In this document: positions 35,185 through 44,555 of the stretch, in pieces
Layout: every line of letters begins with the position of its first letter
How positions within the stretch are numbered: position 1 is the first letter of the stretch
Source: Myxococcales bacterium
GTDB taxonomy: Bacteria; Myxococcota_A; Polyangia; Haliangiales; Haliangiaceae
DNA length: 64,000 nt
NCBI GenBank assembly: GCA_028287115.1
Contig: JAQBQF010000252.1
Location: 1 to 64,000, forward strand
Direction: 5' to 3'
Notes under the pieces: model-generated
Database searches by the model: none
What the model was told of the DNA's origin: nothing
What the model saw: the letters and a program-made list of their open reading frames with translations, nothing else
Position numbers and translations under genes: made by a program

Positions 35185-36406
35185 GTATCGCGATCTGCTC
35201 GCACGCCTGCTGAGCGCGCGCCGGTTCGGGATCAAGCTCGGGCTCGATCGCATGCGCGAGCTGTTAGACAGGCTCGGTAGCCCAGATCGACAGCTCGGGA
35301 CGGTGGTCCACGTCGGGGGCACCAACGGCAAAGGCTCGACCGTGGCGATGATCGCCAAGCTCGCCGGGAATGCGCGCGTCGCGACCTACACGTCGCCGCA
35401 CCTGTCCTCGCTGCGCGAGCGCATCGTGATCGACGGCGCGATGATCAGCGAAGCGGCGATCGTCGCGGCAGCCGAGCGCGTCGAGGAGGCCGGTGGCGGC
35501 GAGCTGACGTTCTTCGAACAGATCACCGCGATCGCGATGATCGCGATCGCCGAGGCAAACGTCGATGTCACGGTCCTCGAGGTCGGGCTCGGCGGAAGGC
35601 TCGATGCCACGAACGTCGTCGCCGCTCCGATCGCGGTCGTCACCGGTGTCGCGATGGACCACGAGGCGATCCTCGGAGACTCGCTCGAGGCGATCGCCGC
35701 CGAGAAGGCCGGGATCTGGAAGCCGGGCCAACGCGCGATCATCGGCGCCTCGGGCGAGCCGGCGGCGGTGCCGTTCCTCGTCGAACGCGCGCGCGAGGCG
35801 GGTGTCGCCGAGCTCACGGTGATAGGCCGCGCCGAGATCGATCGCGTGCCGCATGTCGCGCTCCCCGGCGAGCACCAACGCGCGAATGCAGCGACGGCGC
35901 TGGCCGTGCTGGATCAACTACAAGCGCTCGGTGTCGTCGCCGCGGTCGATCGCGCGGCTGCGCTGGCGGCCGTGCACCATCCTGGACGCTTCGAGGTGAT
36001 CGGCGACGTGATCCTCGACGGTGCACACAATCCGCACGGTGCGCGTGCCTTGGCCGAGACGCTGCGCCAGCGGGGCGAGCGGCCCGTGCTCGTCATCGCG
36101 GTGTCCTCGGACAAAGACGTTCGCGCGATCGCCTCGGTGCTCGCGCCGGTCGCGAGCGCGGTGATCGCAACGCGGTACCAACAAGACCGCGCGATGGATC
36201 CGGCCGCGCTCGCCGCGGTGTTTCGCGAGGTCGCGCCCGGGCTCGCGATCGAAACCGCGCCGGATCTGGCTTCTGCGCTCGCGATCGCGCCCCGGCCGGC
36301 CCTGATCGCGGGCTCGTTGTTCATCGTCGGAGAAGCGCGGGTGTTGCTCGCCGGCGCCGCCGCAGATCCGATGCTCGTCTCGGATCCGTCCACGCGGACT
36401 ACGTAG
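35156..36406 (+). CDS. folC: Folylpolyglutamate synthase / dihydrofolate synthase
   Basis: Mur-ligase-family enzyme adding glutamate to folates; 416 residues. ATP loop GGTNGKGST (residues 54-62), the TSPHLSSLRERI block, EVGLGGRLDATNVV and the C-terminal DGAHNPHGARAL are all present. ATG 35156 lies inside accD, overlapping it by 29 bases, so translation is coupled. The end overlaps the convergent gene at 36399 by eight bases. Confidence 0.96.
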
Positions 36407-36959
36407 GACTGTCCCAGCGCAGCTCGATGTGCGTGCGCGGATTGCCTGCCCACGAGCGCTCTTTGAAGGATGCCTTGATGTCCTTCGCGCCAGCGAGCTG
36501 GAGCAGGCCCTCGAAGAAGCCCATCGTCTGATAGGACGCCGCTTCTTCGGCGGGCATGCCCATGTGATAGCGCACGACGATGTGGGCCTCGCCTTCGTGC
36601 AGCTCGAGGACCTCGAGCGCCGGAAAATCAAAGAACGTCTCGCGCATCACCCGGAACCGGTTGAGCGTCTCGACCGGATCGTTAGGCTGGAGCAGCATCG
36701 GGTGAGCGGCGCGGAGCTGGTTCGCCGAAAATCGACCCCACATCTGGACCGGGGTCATCGTGTCTCTCGCGACGAGCTTCAGGATCGCGTTGCCCATCCG
36801 CTCGAAGGTCTCCATCGGATACCAGGCGTTTGCGTCGATCTTTTGCTGCAGGAATGGCTGGTCCTCGGGCGCGAGGTGGTCGGCCCACGGCACGTCCTTC
36901 TGCGACCGCAGCATGCGGACGTAGTCGAGAAACAACGCGCCGCGGACATGTCGCTGCAA
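36399..36959 (-). CDS. TIGR02265 (DUF2378)-type protein
   Basis: A 186-residue soluble protein of a family expanded in Myxococcota and of unknown function; the fold is thought to be related to V4R/heme-NO-binding-like domains. Matching blocks are HVRGALFLDYVRMLRSQKD, ANAWYPMETFERMGNAILK, PVETLNRFRVMRETFFDF and GAKDIKASFKERSWAGNPRT near the end. A TTG start at 36959 is needed to include the first conserved block. It overlaps the folC end by eight bases and is divergent from the next gene. Confidence 0.65.
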   Translation of the reverse strand: MQRHVRGALFLDYVRMLRSQKDVPWADHLAPEDQPFLQQKIDANAWYPMETFERMGNAILKLVARDTMTPVQMWGRFSANQLRAAHPMLLQPNDPVETLNRFRVMRETFFDFPALEVLELHEGEAHIVVRYHMGMPAEEAASYQTMGFFEGLLQLAGAKDIKASFKERSWAGNPRTHIELRWDSPT

Positions 36960-37020
36960 GCGCTGTCACTATAGCCCTCGGGTTAAATCCTGCCCGGAAG
37001 CTGGGGTAGGGCTGGGTTAT

Positions 37021-37049
37021 TTGCGCTGCGCTCCGGCTACCCATACGAT
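37021..37049 (+). promoter_or_regulatory. Sigma-70-like promoter, likely leaderless
   Basis: TTGCGC (37021-37026), a 17-base spacer and TACGAT (37044-37049), then six bases and ATG 37056. Confidence 0.5.
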
Positions 37050-37055
37050 CATGAC

Positions 37056-37625
37056 ATGCGCCGATGGCTGCTCTTGATGGTGCTCGCTTGTCACCCCGCG
37101 TTCGCCGATGAAGCGAAAGGGCCACACAACGAGGGTGACTACGGTGGCGTCGTTCCGGGTGAGCCGAAGAAGCCCGAGCCGCCGAAGAAAGGCAAACCGA
37201 AGCGTCCGGCGCCCAAGGGCACGCTGTCGTGGATCGGCTTTGAAGCGAAGAACGGAAGCTCCGAGGTGTTTTTACAGTCGATCGCACCGTTCGAGGTCGC
37301 TCAGCACCTCGAGAACGGGACGCTCGTCGTGAACCTATCCGGAGTCTCGCGTCTCGGGCAGAACACCTGGCGCCCGATCGACACGCATTTTTTCGACAAT
37401 CCGCTGTCGCGGATCACGGCCCGCCGGGCCGGTGCGGCGAAGGCCGGCAAGGACCATCCGGGACACGCCGCAGGGATCGAGCTGCGCATCACGTTCAAGA
37501 ATCCCAAAGACGCCAAGGAAGGCGCGCTGCGTTCGGCGACCGAAGCGGACGGGATGTACTACCAGTACCTGTCGTTTGCCGGGACGCCGTCGTCGGACGC
37601 GACGCTGCAAGAGCCCGAGAAGTAG
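37056..37625 (+). CDS. Exported AMIN-like domain protein
   Basis: A 189-residue secreted protein. The signal peptide is MRRWLLLMVLACHPAFA (cleavage after about 17), followed by a Lys/Pro-rich linker (GEPKKPEPPKKGKPKRPAPK) and one domain whose strands follow the AMIN pattern of type IV pilus secretins and amidases (LSWIGFEAKNGSSEVFLQS, LENGTLVVNLSGV, GIELRITFKNP). AMIN domains place proteins at peptidoglycan. There is no enzyme domain attached. Its likely promoter leaves almost no leader. It converges with the thioredoxin-like gene. Confidence 0.65.
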   Translation: MRRWLLLMVLACHPAFADEAKGPHNEGDYGGVVPGEPKKPEPPKKGKPKRPAPKGTLSWIGFEAKNGSSEVFLQSIAPFEVAQHLENGTLVVNLSGVSRLGQNTWRPIDTHFFDNPLSRITARRAGAAKAGKDHPGHAAGIELRITFKNPKDAKEGALRSATEADGMYYQYLSFAGTPSSDATLQEPEK

Positions 37626-37632
37626 CGCGCGA

Positions 37633-38130
37633 TCACTTCGCGTTGGCGAGCGCGTCGCGCAGCGTCGATTCATCCTGCTCGCCGATGAAGGCATCGCGAG
37701 CGTGACCGTCGGCGCCGAGCACGAGCGCGTAAGGCACGGACTTGATGTGATAGCGCTTCGTCAGCGAGCCATCGTCGACGAGCGCTCGGCCGGGGAACTT
37801 CGCATCGGCGAGCACGCCGGTCGCATTCTCCGCCTTGCCTGCGACGAACACCGCGACGACATTCGCGCCTTCCGCCTGCGCCGCCGCTGCGGCGCGCGGC
37901 AGCTCGACCCGGCAGTGCGGACAGGTCGGCGTCACGAACAGCACGAGCGAAGGCTTGCCTTTGATGCTGCCGGGATCGAAGTGATCGCCGATCGGCTCCA
38001 CAGTTAGCGACGCGGCGATATCGCCGTCGGGCAGTTTCTCACCGCGCCGGCAGGCGGCGAAGGGCAGCGCGATCACCAAGATCGCTGCGAGCGCAATGCG
38101 CTGTTGAGTCCACCCATGTCGCGATGGCAT
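37633..38130 (-). CDS. Thioredoxin-fold lipoprotein with a CPHC active site
   Basis: A 165-residue TlpA-like protein. The N-terminus (RIALAAILVIALPFAAC) is a lipoprotein-type signal ending at Cys27. The active site is TPTCPHCRVE (Cys70, Cys73): the dipeptide Pro-His is that of the oxidant DsbA rather than of reductants such as TlpA. The cis-Pro loop is KSVPYALV. It may therefore oxidise or isomerise envelope thiols. ATG 38130 is chosen because GGAG lies upstream; an ATG at 38151 overlaps the start of the divergent gene in the same CATG. Confidence 0.78.
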   Translation of the reverse strand: MPSRHGWTQQRIALAAILVIALPFAACRRGEKLPDGDIAASLTVEPIGDHFDPGSIKGKPSLVLFVTPTCPHCRVELPRAAAAAQAEGANVVAVFVAGKAENATGVLADAKFPGRALVDDGSLTKRYHIKSVPYALVLGADGHARDAFIGEQDESTLRDALANAK

Positions 38131-38149
38131 ACCTTGGGTCTCCGCCGTC

Positions 38150-38923
38150 ATGGATAGCACGCCCGACACGCCGCCGAGAGACCCGAGAGACGAGCTCGCG
38201 GAGCTGACGGCTCAGCTGCGTGCCCGGCTCGCTCGATACGTCGCGTGCGGGGCATGGGCCGCACCGGGCGGGGCGACGTCGCGCGCCGAGGCCGAACCTG
38301 CGGCGCAGGCGCCTGTCCGCGAACCGAATCGGCTCGCCCAGCTTCGGACCGAGCTCGGCGAGTGCACGCGGTGCAAGCTGCACTCGACGCGGCGATCGAT
38401 CGTGTGGGGTGTCGGCGACGAGAATGCGCCGCTCGTGTTCGTCGGCGAGGCGCCGGGCGAGCAGGAAGACCGGCGTGGCGAGCCGTTCGTCGGCCCAGCG
38501 GGCGAGTTGCTCGACAAGATGATCGAGGCGATGGGATGGACGCGCGACAGCGTCTACATCACGAATATCCTGATGTGCCGCCCTCCGAATAATCGCAACC
38601 CGCAGCCTGATGAGGTCGAGCAGTGCCTGCCGTTCCTCAACGCGAAGCTGCAGACGATCGCGCCGCGCATCATCGTCGCGTTGGGGCGGCCGTCTGCAAA
38701 CACGCTGCTCGGCACCGACGCTCCGATCAGTACGCTGCGCGGTCGCTTCCATGATCGTCACGGTGTGCAGGTGATGCCGACGTTTCACCCGGCGTACCTG
38801 CTCCGCGAGCCCGACAAGAAGCGCGATACCTGGAACGATCTCAAGCTCGTGATGGCCGAGCTCGATCGGCTCGGGATCAAGCCGCCATCCCCCGCCGGGG
38901 ATTCCGCTGCGTCGCGTGGGTGA
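38150..38923 (+). CDS. udg: Type 4 uracil-DNA glycosylase, iron-sulfur
   Basis: Removes uracil from DNA; family 4 enzyme of 257 residues, with an unconserved N-terminal leader of about 65. Motif A is GEAPGEQED and motif B is HPAYLLR. The four Fe-S cysteines are in ECTRCKL (two), LMCRPPN and EQCLPF. Stop overlaps the next start by eight bases. Start ATG 38150 sits in a CATG shared with a possible start of the minus-strand gene. Confidence 0.93.
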   Translation: MDSTPDTPPRDPRDELAELTAQLRARLARYVACGAWAAPGGATSRAEAEPAAQAPVREPNRLAQLRTELGECTRCKLHSTRRSIVWGVGDENAPLVFVGEAPGEQEDRRGEPFVGPAGELLDKMIEAMGWTRDSVYITNILMCRPPNNRNPQPDEVEQCLPFLNAKLQTIAPRIIVALGRPSANTLLGTDAPISTLRGRFHDRHGVQVMPTFHPAYLLREPDKKRDTWNDLKLVMAELDRLGIKPPSPAGDSAASRG

Positions 38924-39965
38924 GGCCGCTTGTGACGTCCTGCAGGCCGAGCTCGCGCTCGATCTGCTCGACGGTAAGCTCGCGACGGAGTTGCCACCAC
39001 ACATGCGCGCGTTCGCGCGAGCGTATGCGACGGGATCGCCGCCGCCGAGCGCGCCGGCGATCCTGAGCCAGCCGCAGGCGCTGCAGACCGCGCGCAACGC
39101 GTGCATGCACGATCTGCTGGTCGCGCGCGGCCTCGCGCTGCTGCGGCTCGCCGCGCCGATCGCGATCGAGGACGACCCGTTCGTGCGAGCGCTTCGCGGC
39201 GGCCCGCCGAGCTGGTCGGGGATCACGGCGCTGGCTGCCGCGCGCGATCGTGCCGCGCAGAGCCGATTTGGCGCTCGTGCGATTCCGCTGCTCCATCGCT
39301 TGCACGGCGTCACGCAGGCGCGCGGGGGGGCGGTGGAGGTCGAGACGTCGATGCTGCCGGGATGGAAGGCGAGGCAACACGAGCTCGATGGGGCCGCGAT
39401 CGAGGAGCTCTGGCGGTGGCTGAGCGGTCATTTCGGTGTGCGTGGCACGGTGCAAGTCGAGCGCTCCGCTGCGAAGTCGCGGACGTTCGTGGTCGTGCCG
39501 GGCTCTGCCGTGATCGTCGTCGTGCCGATTTCGATTGCATCGCCGGCGGCGCGCTTCGCCGTGCTGCACGAGCTCGGTCACGCGGTCGCCGCGGTCGCGC
39601 TACCCGACGGAATTCCGCGCGCGCTCGACGAGGGTGTCGCTGCGCTGGTCGCGCGACTCGCGGAATCTCCCAGTGTGTTGCCGGCGGTGTGGCACTGCGA
39701 GCTCGCGGCGGCAGCTCGCGTGCGGCGAGCCGCGATCGCGATGTTGCTCGCCGAAATCGAGCGCGGCTTACCCGAGCTTCCTGCGGTTCCGCCGTCGGCA
39801 TCGCCGCCACACGCGCTGTGGGACGATCCGGGTGCGCAGGGCTGTTATGTCGAGGCCGAGGTGATCGCGGATCGCTTGCAAAGCCAGCTAGCCGGCGATG
39901 GACGGGCCCTCCCGACGTTGCTCGCAGGCGAGCTCGAACGTATCGATCGCCGCGCGCAGCTGTGA
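38916..39965 (+). CDS. Zincin-like protein of unknown family
   Basis: A 349-residue protein starting at GTG inside the uracil-DNA glycosylase gene. Residues about 210-240 contain HELGHA followed by DEGVAAL, the HExxH...E arrangement of gluzincin metalloproteases, so zinc binding is likely. The N-terminal 150 residues are helical (DVLQAELALDLLDGKLATEL, TARNACMHDLLVARGLALLR) and do not match a family I know. No signal peptide or membrane helix, so a cytosolic protease or a regulatory zincin. Its substrate is unknown. Confidence 0.65.
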   Translation: MGEAACDVLQAELALDLLDGKLATELPPHMRAFARAYATGSPPPSAPAILSQPQALQTARNACMHDLLVARGLALLRLAAPIAIEDDPFVRALRGGPPSWSGITALAAARDRAAQSRFGARAIPLLHRLHGVTQARGGAVEVETSMLPGWKARQHELDGAAIEELWRWLSGHFGVRGTVQVERSAAKSRTFVVVPGSAVIVVVPISIASPAARFAVLHELGHAVAAVALPDGIPRALDEGVAALVARLAESPSVLPAVWHCELAAAARVRRAAIAMLLAEIERGLPELPAVPPSASPPHALWDDPGAQGCYVEAEVIADRLQSQLAGDGRALPTLLAGELERIDRRAQL

Positions 39966-39975
39966 GGGGGCCGTC

Positions 39976-40050
39976 ATGTTCGCGCTGCTCGTCGGTCTGG
40001 TGTGCGCGATCGCGGGCATCGCCACCGGGCGTTCTGCGACTCCCAAATAG
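39976..40050 (+). CDS. 24-residue hydrophobic small protein
   Basis: ATG 39976 to TAG 40050. The peptide MFALLVGLVCAIAGIATGRS ends in ATPK: one transmembrane helix of about 16 residues and a basic tail. GAGGGGG (39964-39970) lies five bases before the ATG, one of the strongest Shine-Dalgarno elements in the window, and the ORF starts ten bases after the zincin-like gene. Nothing can be said about function. Confidence 0.5.
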   Translation: MFALLVGLVCAIAGIATGRSATPK

Positions 40051-40101
40051 TCTGTCGCGCTGGCGTTTGATTGCGGCGGGCGACCCGGCCAAGATGCGGG
40101 A

Positions 40102-41763
40102 GTGCCACGTGGTCTCGGTCGTCGCGCGCGTTATCTCGCGGCGACGTGCGTGATCGCGGCGTGTGGCGTGCGTGCACCGGCACCGATCGACGTCGGCACG
40201 CTCGTTCGAACGCGGGGCGAGACCGAGGCGCGTCGCGATCTCGCGATTCGTGTGATCGGAGAGCCGCGCGACGTCCAGGCGCGACTCGCGCTCGCGGCGC
40301 TCGATGACAAGCTCGGGTTCCCGAGCGATGCGATCGAGCAGCTCGATGCTGTCGTGATGCTCGGCGGGCCCGCCGGCACGCGCTGGCACGGCGAAGACCG
40401 AGCGCGGCTCGCGCGGTTGATTCTGGCGCGAGGACGCGAACGGCTCGCACGGCGCTCCGAGGCGGCGCTTGCGGATCTGCAGCGGGCGCGGGAGCTCGGC
40501 GCCAGCGTTGCGGCCGGCGAGCTGGCTACCGCGCGCGAGGTTGCCGCCGTTGCGGAGCTGCGGCATGTCGACGCGAAGGTGCGCGCGCGAGGACGCGATC
40601 ATCTCGCGACATTGCTCGACGGTCCCGGGGCACGACCTGCATGGCGCGGTGCACGCGCCGACGCGACGCCGGCAGAGCACGGTGCGTTCGGCGATTGGCT
40701 ATGGGAGCAGGGTGCGTATCGCGAGTCTTACGAGCACCTCGAGCGCTGGCATCGCGCGACGCGACGACCGCGCGATGAAGCCCTCCAGGCCGCATACCTG
40801 CGCGCGCTCGCCTGGTGGTCGCCCGTGTGGCTCGGCGAGGTGCCGCCACCGCCTGCCGACGAGCTCGTCGGGCCCGGGCGGTGCTGGTTTCCGAACGCGG
40901 GCTGTACGCCGCCGAAGCCGGAGCTCGTGCTCGCGCCTGTCGAGCCGTACCGTGATGCGCGCAGCGCCGCGATCATTCGTTACGCGCGCGCGCGGGTCAC
41001 CGGAGGACCGGATCCGGCGGCACTGCTACCGATCGTCGACGCGTTCGGACGCGATCCGGCGATCGCGGAGCGGCTTGGTCGAGACCTCGTCGCCAGGGCC
41101 ACGGATGCCGCGGTGGCGCATGCGGCGGTCGGCGCCGTGTTCGATGTGCTCGGCGATTTCGCGCGGTCGCGTGTCGAGTGGCAGGCGGCGGCGGATCAGT
41201 CGGCAGAGCCGGCGTTCGAGCGGGGACTCTCCCTCGCGGCAGCACGGGCCGGTGATCCCGATGCGGCGCTGATCTTCGCGACGAAGGCCGCCGCGGCATC
41301 GGGCGATCCAGCGGTCGTGTGGCTTGCCCTCGCGCGCGCGCTGGAAGGCATCGGTAGGCATGTCGAAGCCCTCGTCGCGGCGCGCAATGCGATCGACCTC
41401 GCCGGTCCCGACGTGGTGCAACCGGCGATCGCCGTGGCGATCGCGGCGAGTCAGGCCCTCGGCAGGGCGAATCAGGTCGATGCGTTGATCGCGCGGAGCC
41501 GGCGCGGTCCCGAGCACGGCGCGGGTGACGTCCCCGCGGCGCTCGCCGAACATCGAAGTGCGCCGACGCAGGCGACGATCGCGAGGCTATGGGTCGCGTC
41601 GCGCACGCAGCCGCATGATGTCGAATCTCGCGTCGCGCTCGCCGCCGCGCTGGAACCTGACGATCCACGGCGCGCGACGATCACGACAGAGCTAGTCGCG
41701 CTCGCGGGCGATCCCGATGATGCGATCGGGCTCGCCGCCGTCGCCGCGCTGCGCCAGCCGTGA
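40102..41763 (+). CDS. TPR-like solenoid lipoprotein
   Basis: A 553-residue exported protein beginning with a basic n-region and lipobox IAAC (Cys21). The rest is a helical solenoid of degenerate tetratricopeptide repeats, clearest in the second half (AAVGAVFDVLGDFARSRVEW, GLSLAAARAGDPDAALIFAT, VVWLALARALEGIGRHVEAL). A Cys/Pro segment in the middle (CWFPNAGCTPPKPE) breaks the series. It may serve as a docking subunit in the periplasm. Start is GTG, 51 bases after the small ORF. Confidence 0.72.
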   Translation: MPRGLGRRARYLAATCVIAACGVRAPAPIDVGTLVRTRGETEARRDLAIRVIGEPRDVQARLALAALDDKLGFPSDAIEQLDAVVMLGGPAGTRWHGEDRARLARLILARGRERLARRSEAALADLQRARELGASVAAGELATAREVAAVAELRHVDAKVRARGRDHLATLLDGPGARPAWRGARADATPAEHGAFGDWLWEQGAYRESYEHLERWHRATRRPRDEALQAAYLRALAWWSPVWLGEVPPPPADELVGPGRCWFPNAGCTPPKPELVLAPVEPYRDARSAAIIRYARARVTGGPDPAALLPIVDAFGRDPAIAERLGRDLVARATDAAVAHAAVGAVFDVLGDFARSRVEWQAAADQSAEPAFERGLSLAAARAGDPDAALIFATKAAAASGDPAVVWLALARALEGIGRHVEALVAARNAIDLAGPDVVQPAIAVAIAASQALGRANQVDALIARSRRGPEHGAGDVPAALAEHRSAPTQATIARLWVASRTQPHDVESRVALAAALEPDDPRRATITTELVALAGDPDDAIGLAAVAALRQP

Positions 41764-41835
41764 CCCCTCGCGGGTGCGGTTGGTGATGAGGGCCGGCGAC
41801 TTCGGCATGACGAGTGGCGCACGTTGCAACCGTCC

Positions 41836-42279
41836 CTAGCGCCGTGGGGGCGGGCGCTTGCCCGAGCGCCGGTACGTCACGTAGTCGCTGACGATCGTCG
41901 CGTGATCGAACACGAGCGGGCCGGGGAGCTCGTCGGGCTTGCAGACGAGGCAGCGCTTCGCATCGTCGCCGCCTTTCGGCGTGCCCGAGGAGCGGCCGAT
42001 GAAGACCGTGGAGATCGTATGGGTGCGCGGATCTCGCAACGGATTCGAGTAGACGTGAAACAGCTCGAGGAGCTCGACGTCGAGCTGCGTCTCCTCCCTT
42101 GCTTCGCGGACCGCCGCGTCGGCGACCCACTCGCCTTCGTCGACGAATCCGCCGGGCAACGCGAAGCCGTGTGGCTCGTTCGCGCGCTCGATGAACACGA
42201 GCGTGCCGGGCTGCCCCGCGAGCTCGATCAGCATGTCGACGGTTGGTTTGGGGTTCCTGTATTCCTTCTTGCCGGTCAT
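41836..42279 (-). CDS. Nudix hydrolase
   Basis: A 147-residue Nudix enzyme. The box reads GFVDEGEWVADAAVREAREE (about residues 44-63), matching Gx5Ex7REUxEE, with the final Gly replaced by Gln. Substrate is likely a nucleotide sugar or ADP-ribose type molecule but cannot be told from sequence. Its ATG overlaps the stop of the sulfatase-like gene (ATGA), so they are translated together. ATG 42279 is chosen over an in-frame ATG at 42300 inside the upstream gene. Confidence 0.9.
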   Translation of the reverse strand: MTGKKEYRNPKPTVDMLIELAGQPGTLVFIERANEPHGFALPGGFVDEGEWVADAAVREAREETQLDVELLELFHVYSNPLRDPRTHTISTVFIGRSSGTPKGGDDAKRCLVCKPDELPGPLVFDHATIVSDYVTYRRSGKRPPPRR

Positions 42280-44555
42280 TTGGAGAGCCCACCGATCCAA
42301 TGCGAGAGCTGCTGCTCGAGCTCCGCGGCCTTGGGATCCGAACGGGAGATGTCGGTCTTCTCGTCGGGATCATTGTCGAGGTCGTAGATCTCCCAGCGCG
42401 AGTCGCTGATCCGATAGACGACGTGGCGCTTGCCATCGGCGCTGATCATCGACTTCGCCTCGTGATCCCACTCGGGCGCCCGCAGGAGCTCGGAGAACGC
42501 GGGCTGCGGCGGGAGGGCGTCTTTGCACTCGAGTGCGGGCACGAGGCTGCGACCCTTCCAGCTCGTCGGCGCAGTCGCGCCGAACAGCGCTGCGATCGTC
42601 GGCGCGAGATCGACGAGCTGGACGACGTCCTCGCGCATGCACGGCTTCGCACCGGGAACGCGAAACATCATCGGCACGTGGATCAGCTCGCGATACAGCG
42701 TCTGGCCGTGAAAGAACATCTGCTGCCCGGCGACCGTGTGGACGCCGAAGGCTTCGCCGTGGTCGGCCATCACGACGACCGTGGTGTTCGCCGCAAGCCC
42801 GGTCTTGTCGATCCCGTCGAGCAGCTGGCCGATCAGGCCGTCCTCGAACGCGATCTCGTAATCGTACTTCTCGATCAGTGATGCAGTGCCGTGCGCGACG
42901 TACTTGAACCCCGGCTGCTCCATATACGTCGAGTGCGGCTCGAACAAGTGCACGATCATCGCGAAGCGCTGCTTGGACTTCGCGAGCTCGTCGAGCTTGG
43001 CGAGCGCCTTCGTGACGATCCGCGGACCCGCGCTGTCGTGATTCGATCCGGAGATGTTCTTGGCCTCGGCGTTGTCCCACAGGTCGGAGCCTTGCAGGAT
43101 GTTGCTGTGCATCGGCTTGCCGTTGGTGTTCTTGACGTCCGCGCAGGTGTCCGGATAGCGATCGTGATCGCAGAAGTAGAAATGGCTCGATTCGCCGATC
43201 GTCGTGAGACCCACCGGCCGTAGCGCTTCGAACAACAGGTCGTTGTCGTCGAGCACGGTTGGATAATCCTTGAACTGCTGATCGAACTTGATCTGCGATG
43301 GATACTGAGACGTCATGAACGAAGGCACCGAGCGCGGCGTGTTCGGTGCCTGCGCGAACGCATGCTTGAACACGACGGCTTGCTGCGCGAACACGTCGAG
43401 CCGCGGGGTCAGCGACTTGCCGTCGCGCTCGTAGCCGGTGAAGCCGAGGCGATCCTGGCGCAGCGTATCGACGAAGATCACGATCACGTTTTGCCCGCCG
43501 GTGAGCGTCGAATTCGGTTGCTTCGGGTCGCCGGTCGCGCCCGAAGCCTGTGACGCAGCGGAATCCGCGGAGGCGGACGCGTGGCCATCGAACCCATCGC
43601 AGTCCTCGTCGATGTTGTTGTCATCGATCTCTTTGGCGCCGGGATGAATGTCTTTGTTGTGATCGTCGCAGTCGGGTCCGCCGAAGAACGCGGAGTAGCC
43701 ATCGTGATCGCGATCGAGGACCTTCTGCAGCGCCTTGATCATGCGGCCGCCGATGTACGAGCGATCGACCACGGCCGACTGCGTTTCGGCGGACGGCGCG
43801 CCGCGCAAGCCGATCATCGGGAGAATGATCGCGAGCGCGAGCCCGGTGGCGGCGAGCACACCTCGCATCGGCATGCGCTCGCGAAGCTGCGACGCGGGAC
43901 CGTACCCGACGATCGCGATCACGATCGCGAGTACGGGCATCAGCGCCGGCGCGAACAGTGAGCCAAGGTTGAGCGCCTGATAGTCGAGGCGCCTGAACAC
44001 CACGTAGAGGCCCGCGGCGACGCCAGCGCCGAGCGCACCGACCACGAGCACCACGACGCGCGAGAGCGGCCCGATCGCAGGCACGACCCTCGTGATCCTG
44101 CGCGTGACGCGGAAGAGTGGGAGCGCGCCGAGCGCGAGTACCGGCACGAGGCCTACGACGACGACGCCGAGCAGCAACGCGCCGACGTTCTTGCGCTGGA
44201 CATCACCGACGAGTCCGACCGCGAGCTTGCTGATACCGAGTGCGAGCACACCGGCGAGCACGGCCGCGGAGATCAGGATCGCCGAGACGGTCTGATCGAG
44301 CGCCGCGTCTTCGCGCAGCTTGCGAAACACGCCGCGCACCCAGCCGGGGCCCCAGGTCGCATTGCCCGCGCCGAGTACGAGCCCCGCGCCGATCGCGAGC
44401 GGGAGGGCGATCAGCGACCACAATCCGAGGAGCGCGAGCATCCCGCCGCCGGCGTGCGCGATGTCCGCGATGGCGAGCACCATCGCCGCGATCAGAACGA
44501 CACCCACGCCACTGGCAAAGCCTGAGCGATAGGGCGGGGGGGCTCCGTCAGACAT
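42276..44555 (-). CDS. Multi-pass sulfatase/phosphotransferase-like protein with a MopE-type insert
   Basis: A 759-residue inner-membrane protein. Seven or so transmembrane helices occupy residues 15-250. Residues 280-324 form one MopE-type acidic repeat (DRDHDGYSAFFGGPDCDDHN, then HPGAKEIDDNNIDEDCDG), a likely Ca2+-binding, disulfide-containing motif common in myxobacteria. The alkaline-phosphatase-superfamily domain follows (about 355-755): VDTLRQDRLG, nucleophile region APNTPRSVPS and MADHGEAFG. The nucleophile position is Thr406, not the Cys/Ser of formylglycine sulfatases, so it may transfer a phospho-head group, as lipoteichoic-acid or phosphoethanolamine transferases do. Confidence 0.85.
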   Translation of the reverse strand: MSDGAPPPYRSGFASGVGVVLIAAMVLAIADIAHAGGGMLALLGLWSLIALPLAIGAGLVLGAGNATWGPGWVRGVFRKLREDAALDQTVSAILISAAVLAGVLALGISKLAVGLVGDVQRKNVGALLLGVVVVGLVPVLALGALPLFRVTRRITRVVPAIGPLSRVVVLVVGALGAGVAAGLYVVFRRLDYQALNLGSLFAPALMPVLAIVIAIVGYGPASQLRERMPMRGVLAATGLALAIILPMIGLRGAPSAETQSAVVDRSYIGGRMIKALQKVLDRDHDGYSAFFGGPDCDDHNKDIHPGAKEIDDNNIDEDCDGFDGHASASADSAASQASGATGDPKQPNSTLTGGQNVIVIFVDTLRQDRLGFTGYERDGKSLTPRLDVFAQQAVVFKHAFAQAPNTPRSVPSFMTSQYPSQIKFDQQFKDYPTVLDDNDLLFEALRPVGLTTIGESSHFYFCDHDRYPDTCADVKNTNGKPMHSNILQGSDLWDNAEAKNISGSNHDSAGPRIVTKALAKLDELAKSKQRFAMIVHLFEPHSTYMEQPGFKYVAHGTASLIEKYDYEIAFEDGLIGQLLDGIDKTGLAANTTVVVMADHGEAFGVHTVAGQQMFFHGQTLYRELIHVPMMFRVPGAKPCMREDVVQLVDLAPTIAALFGATAPTSWKGRSLVPALECKDALPPQPAFSELLRAPEWDHEAKSMISADGKRHVVYRISDSRWEIYDLDNDPDEKTDISRSDPKAAELEQQLSHWIGGLSK

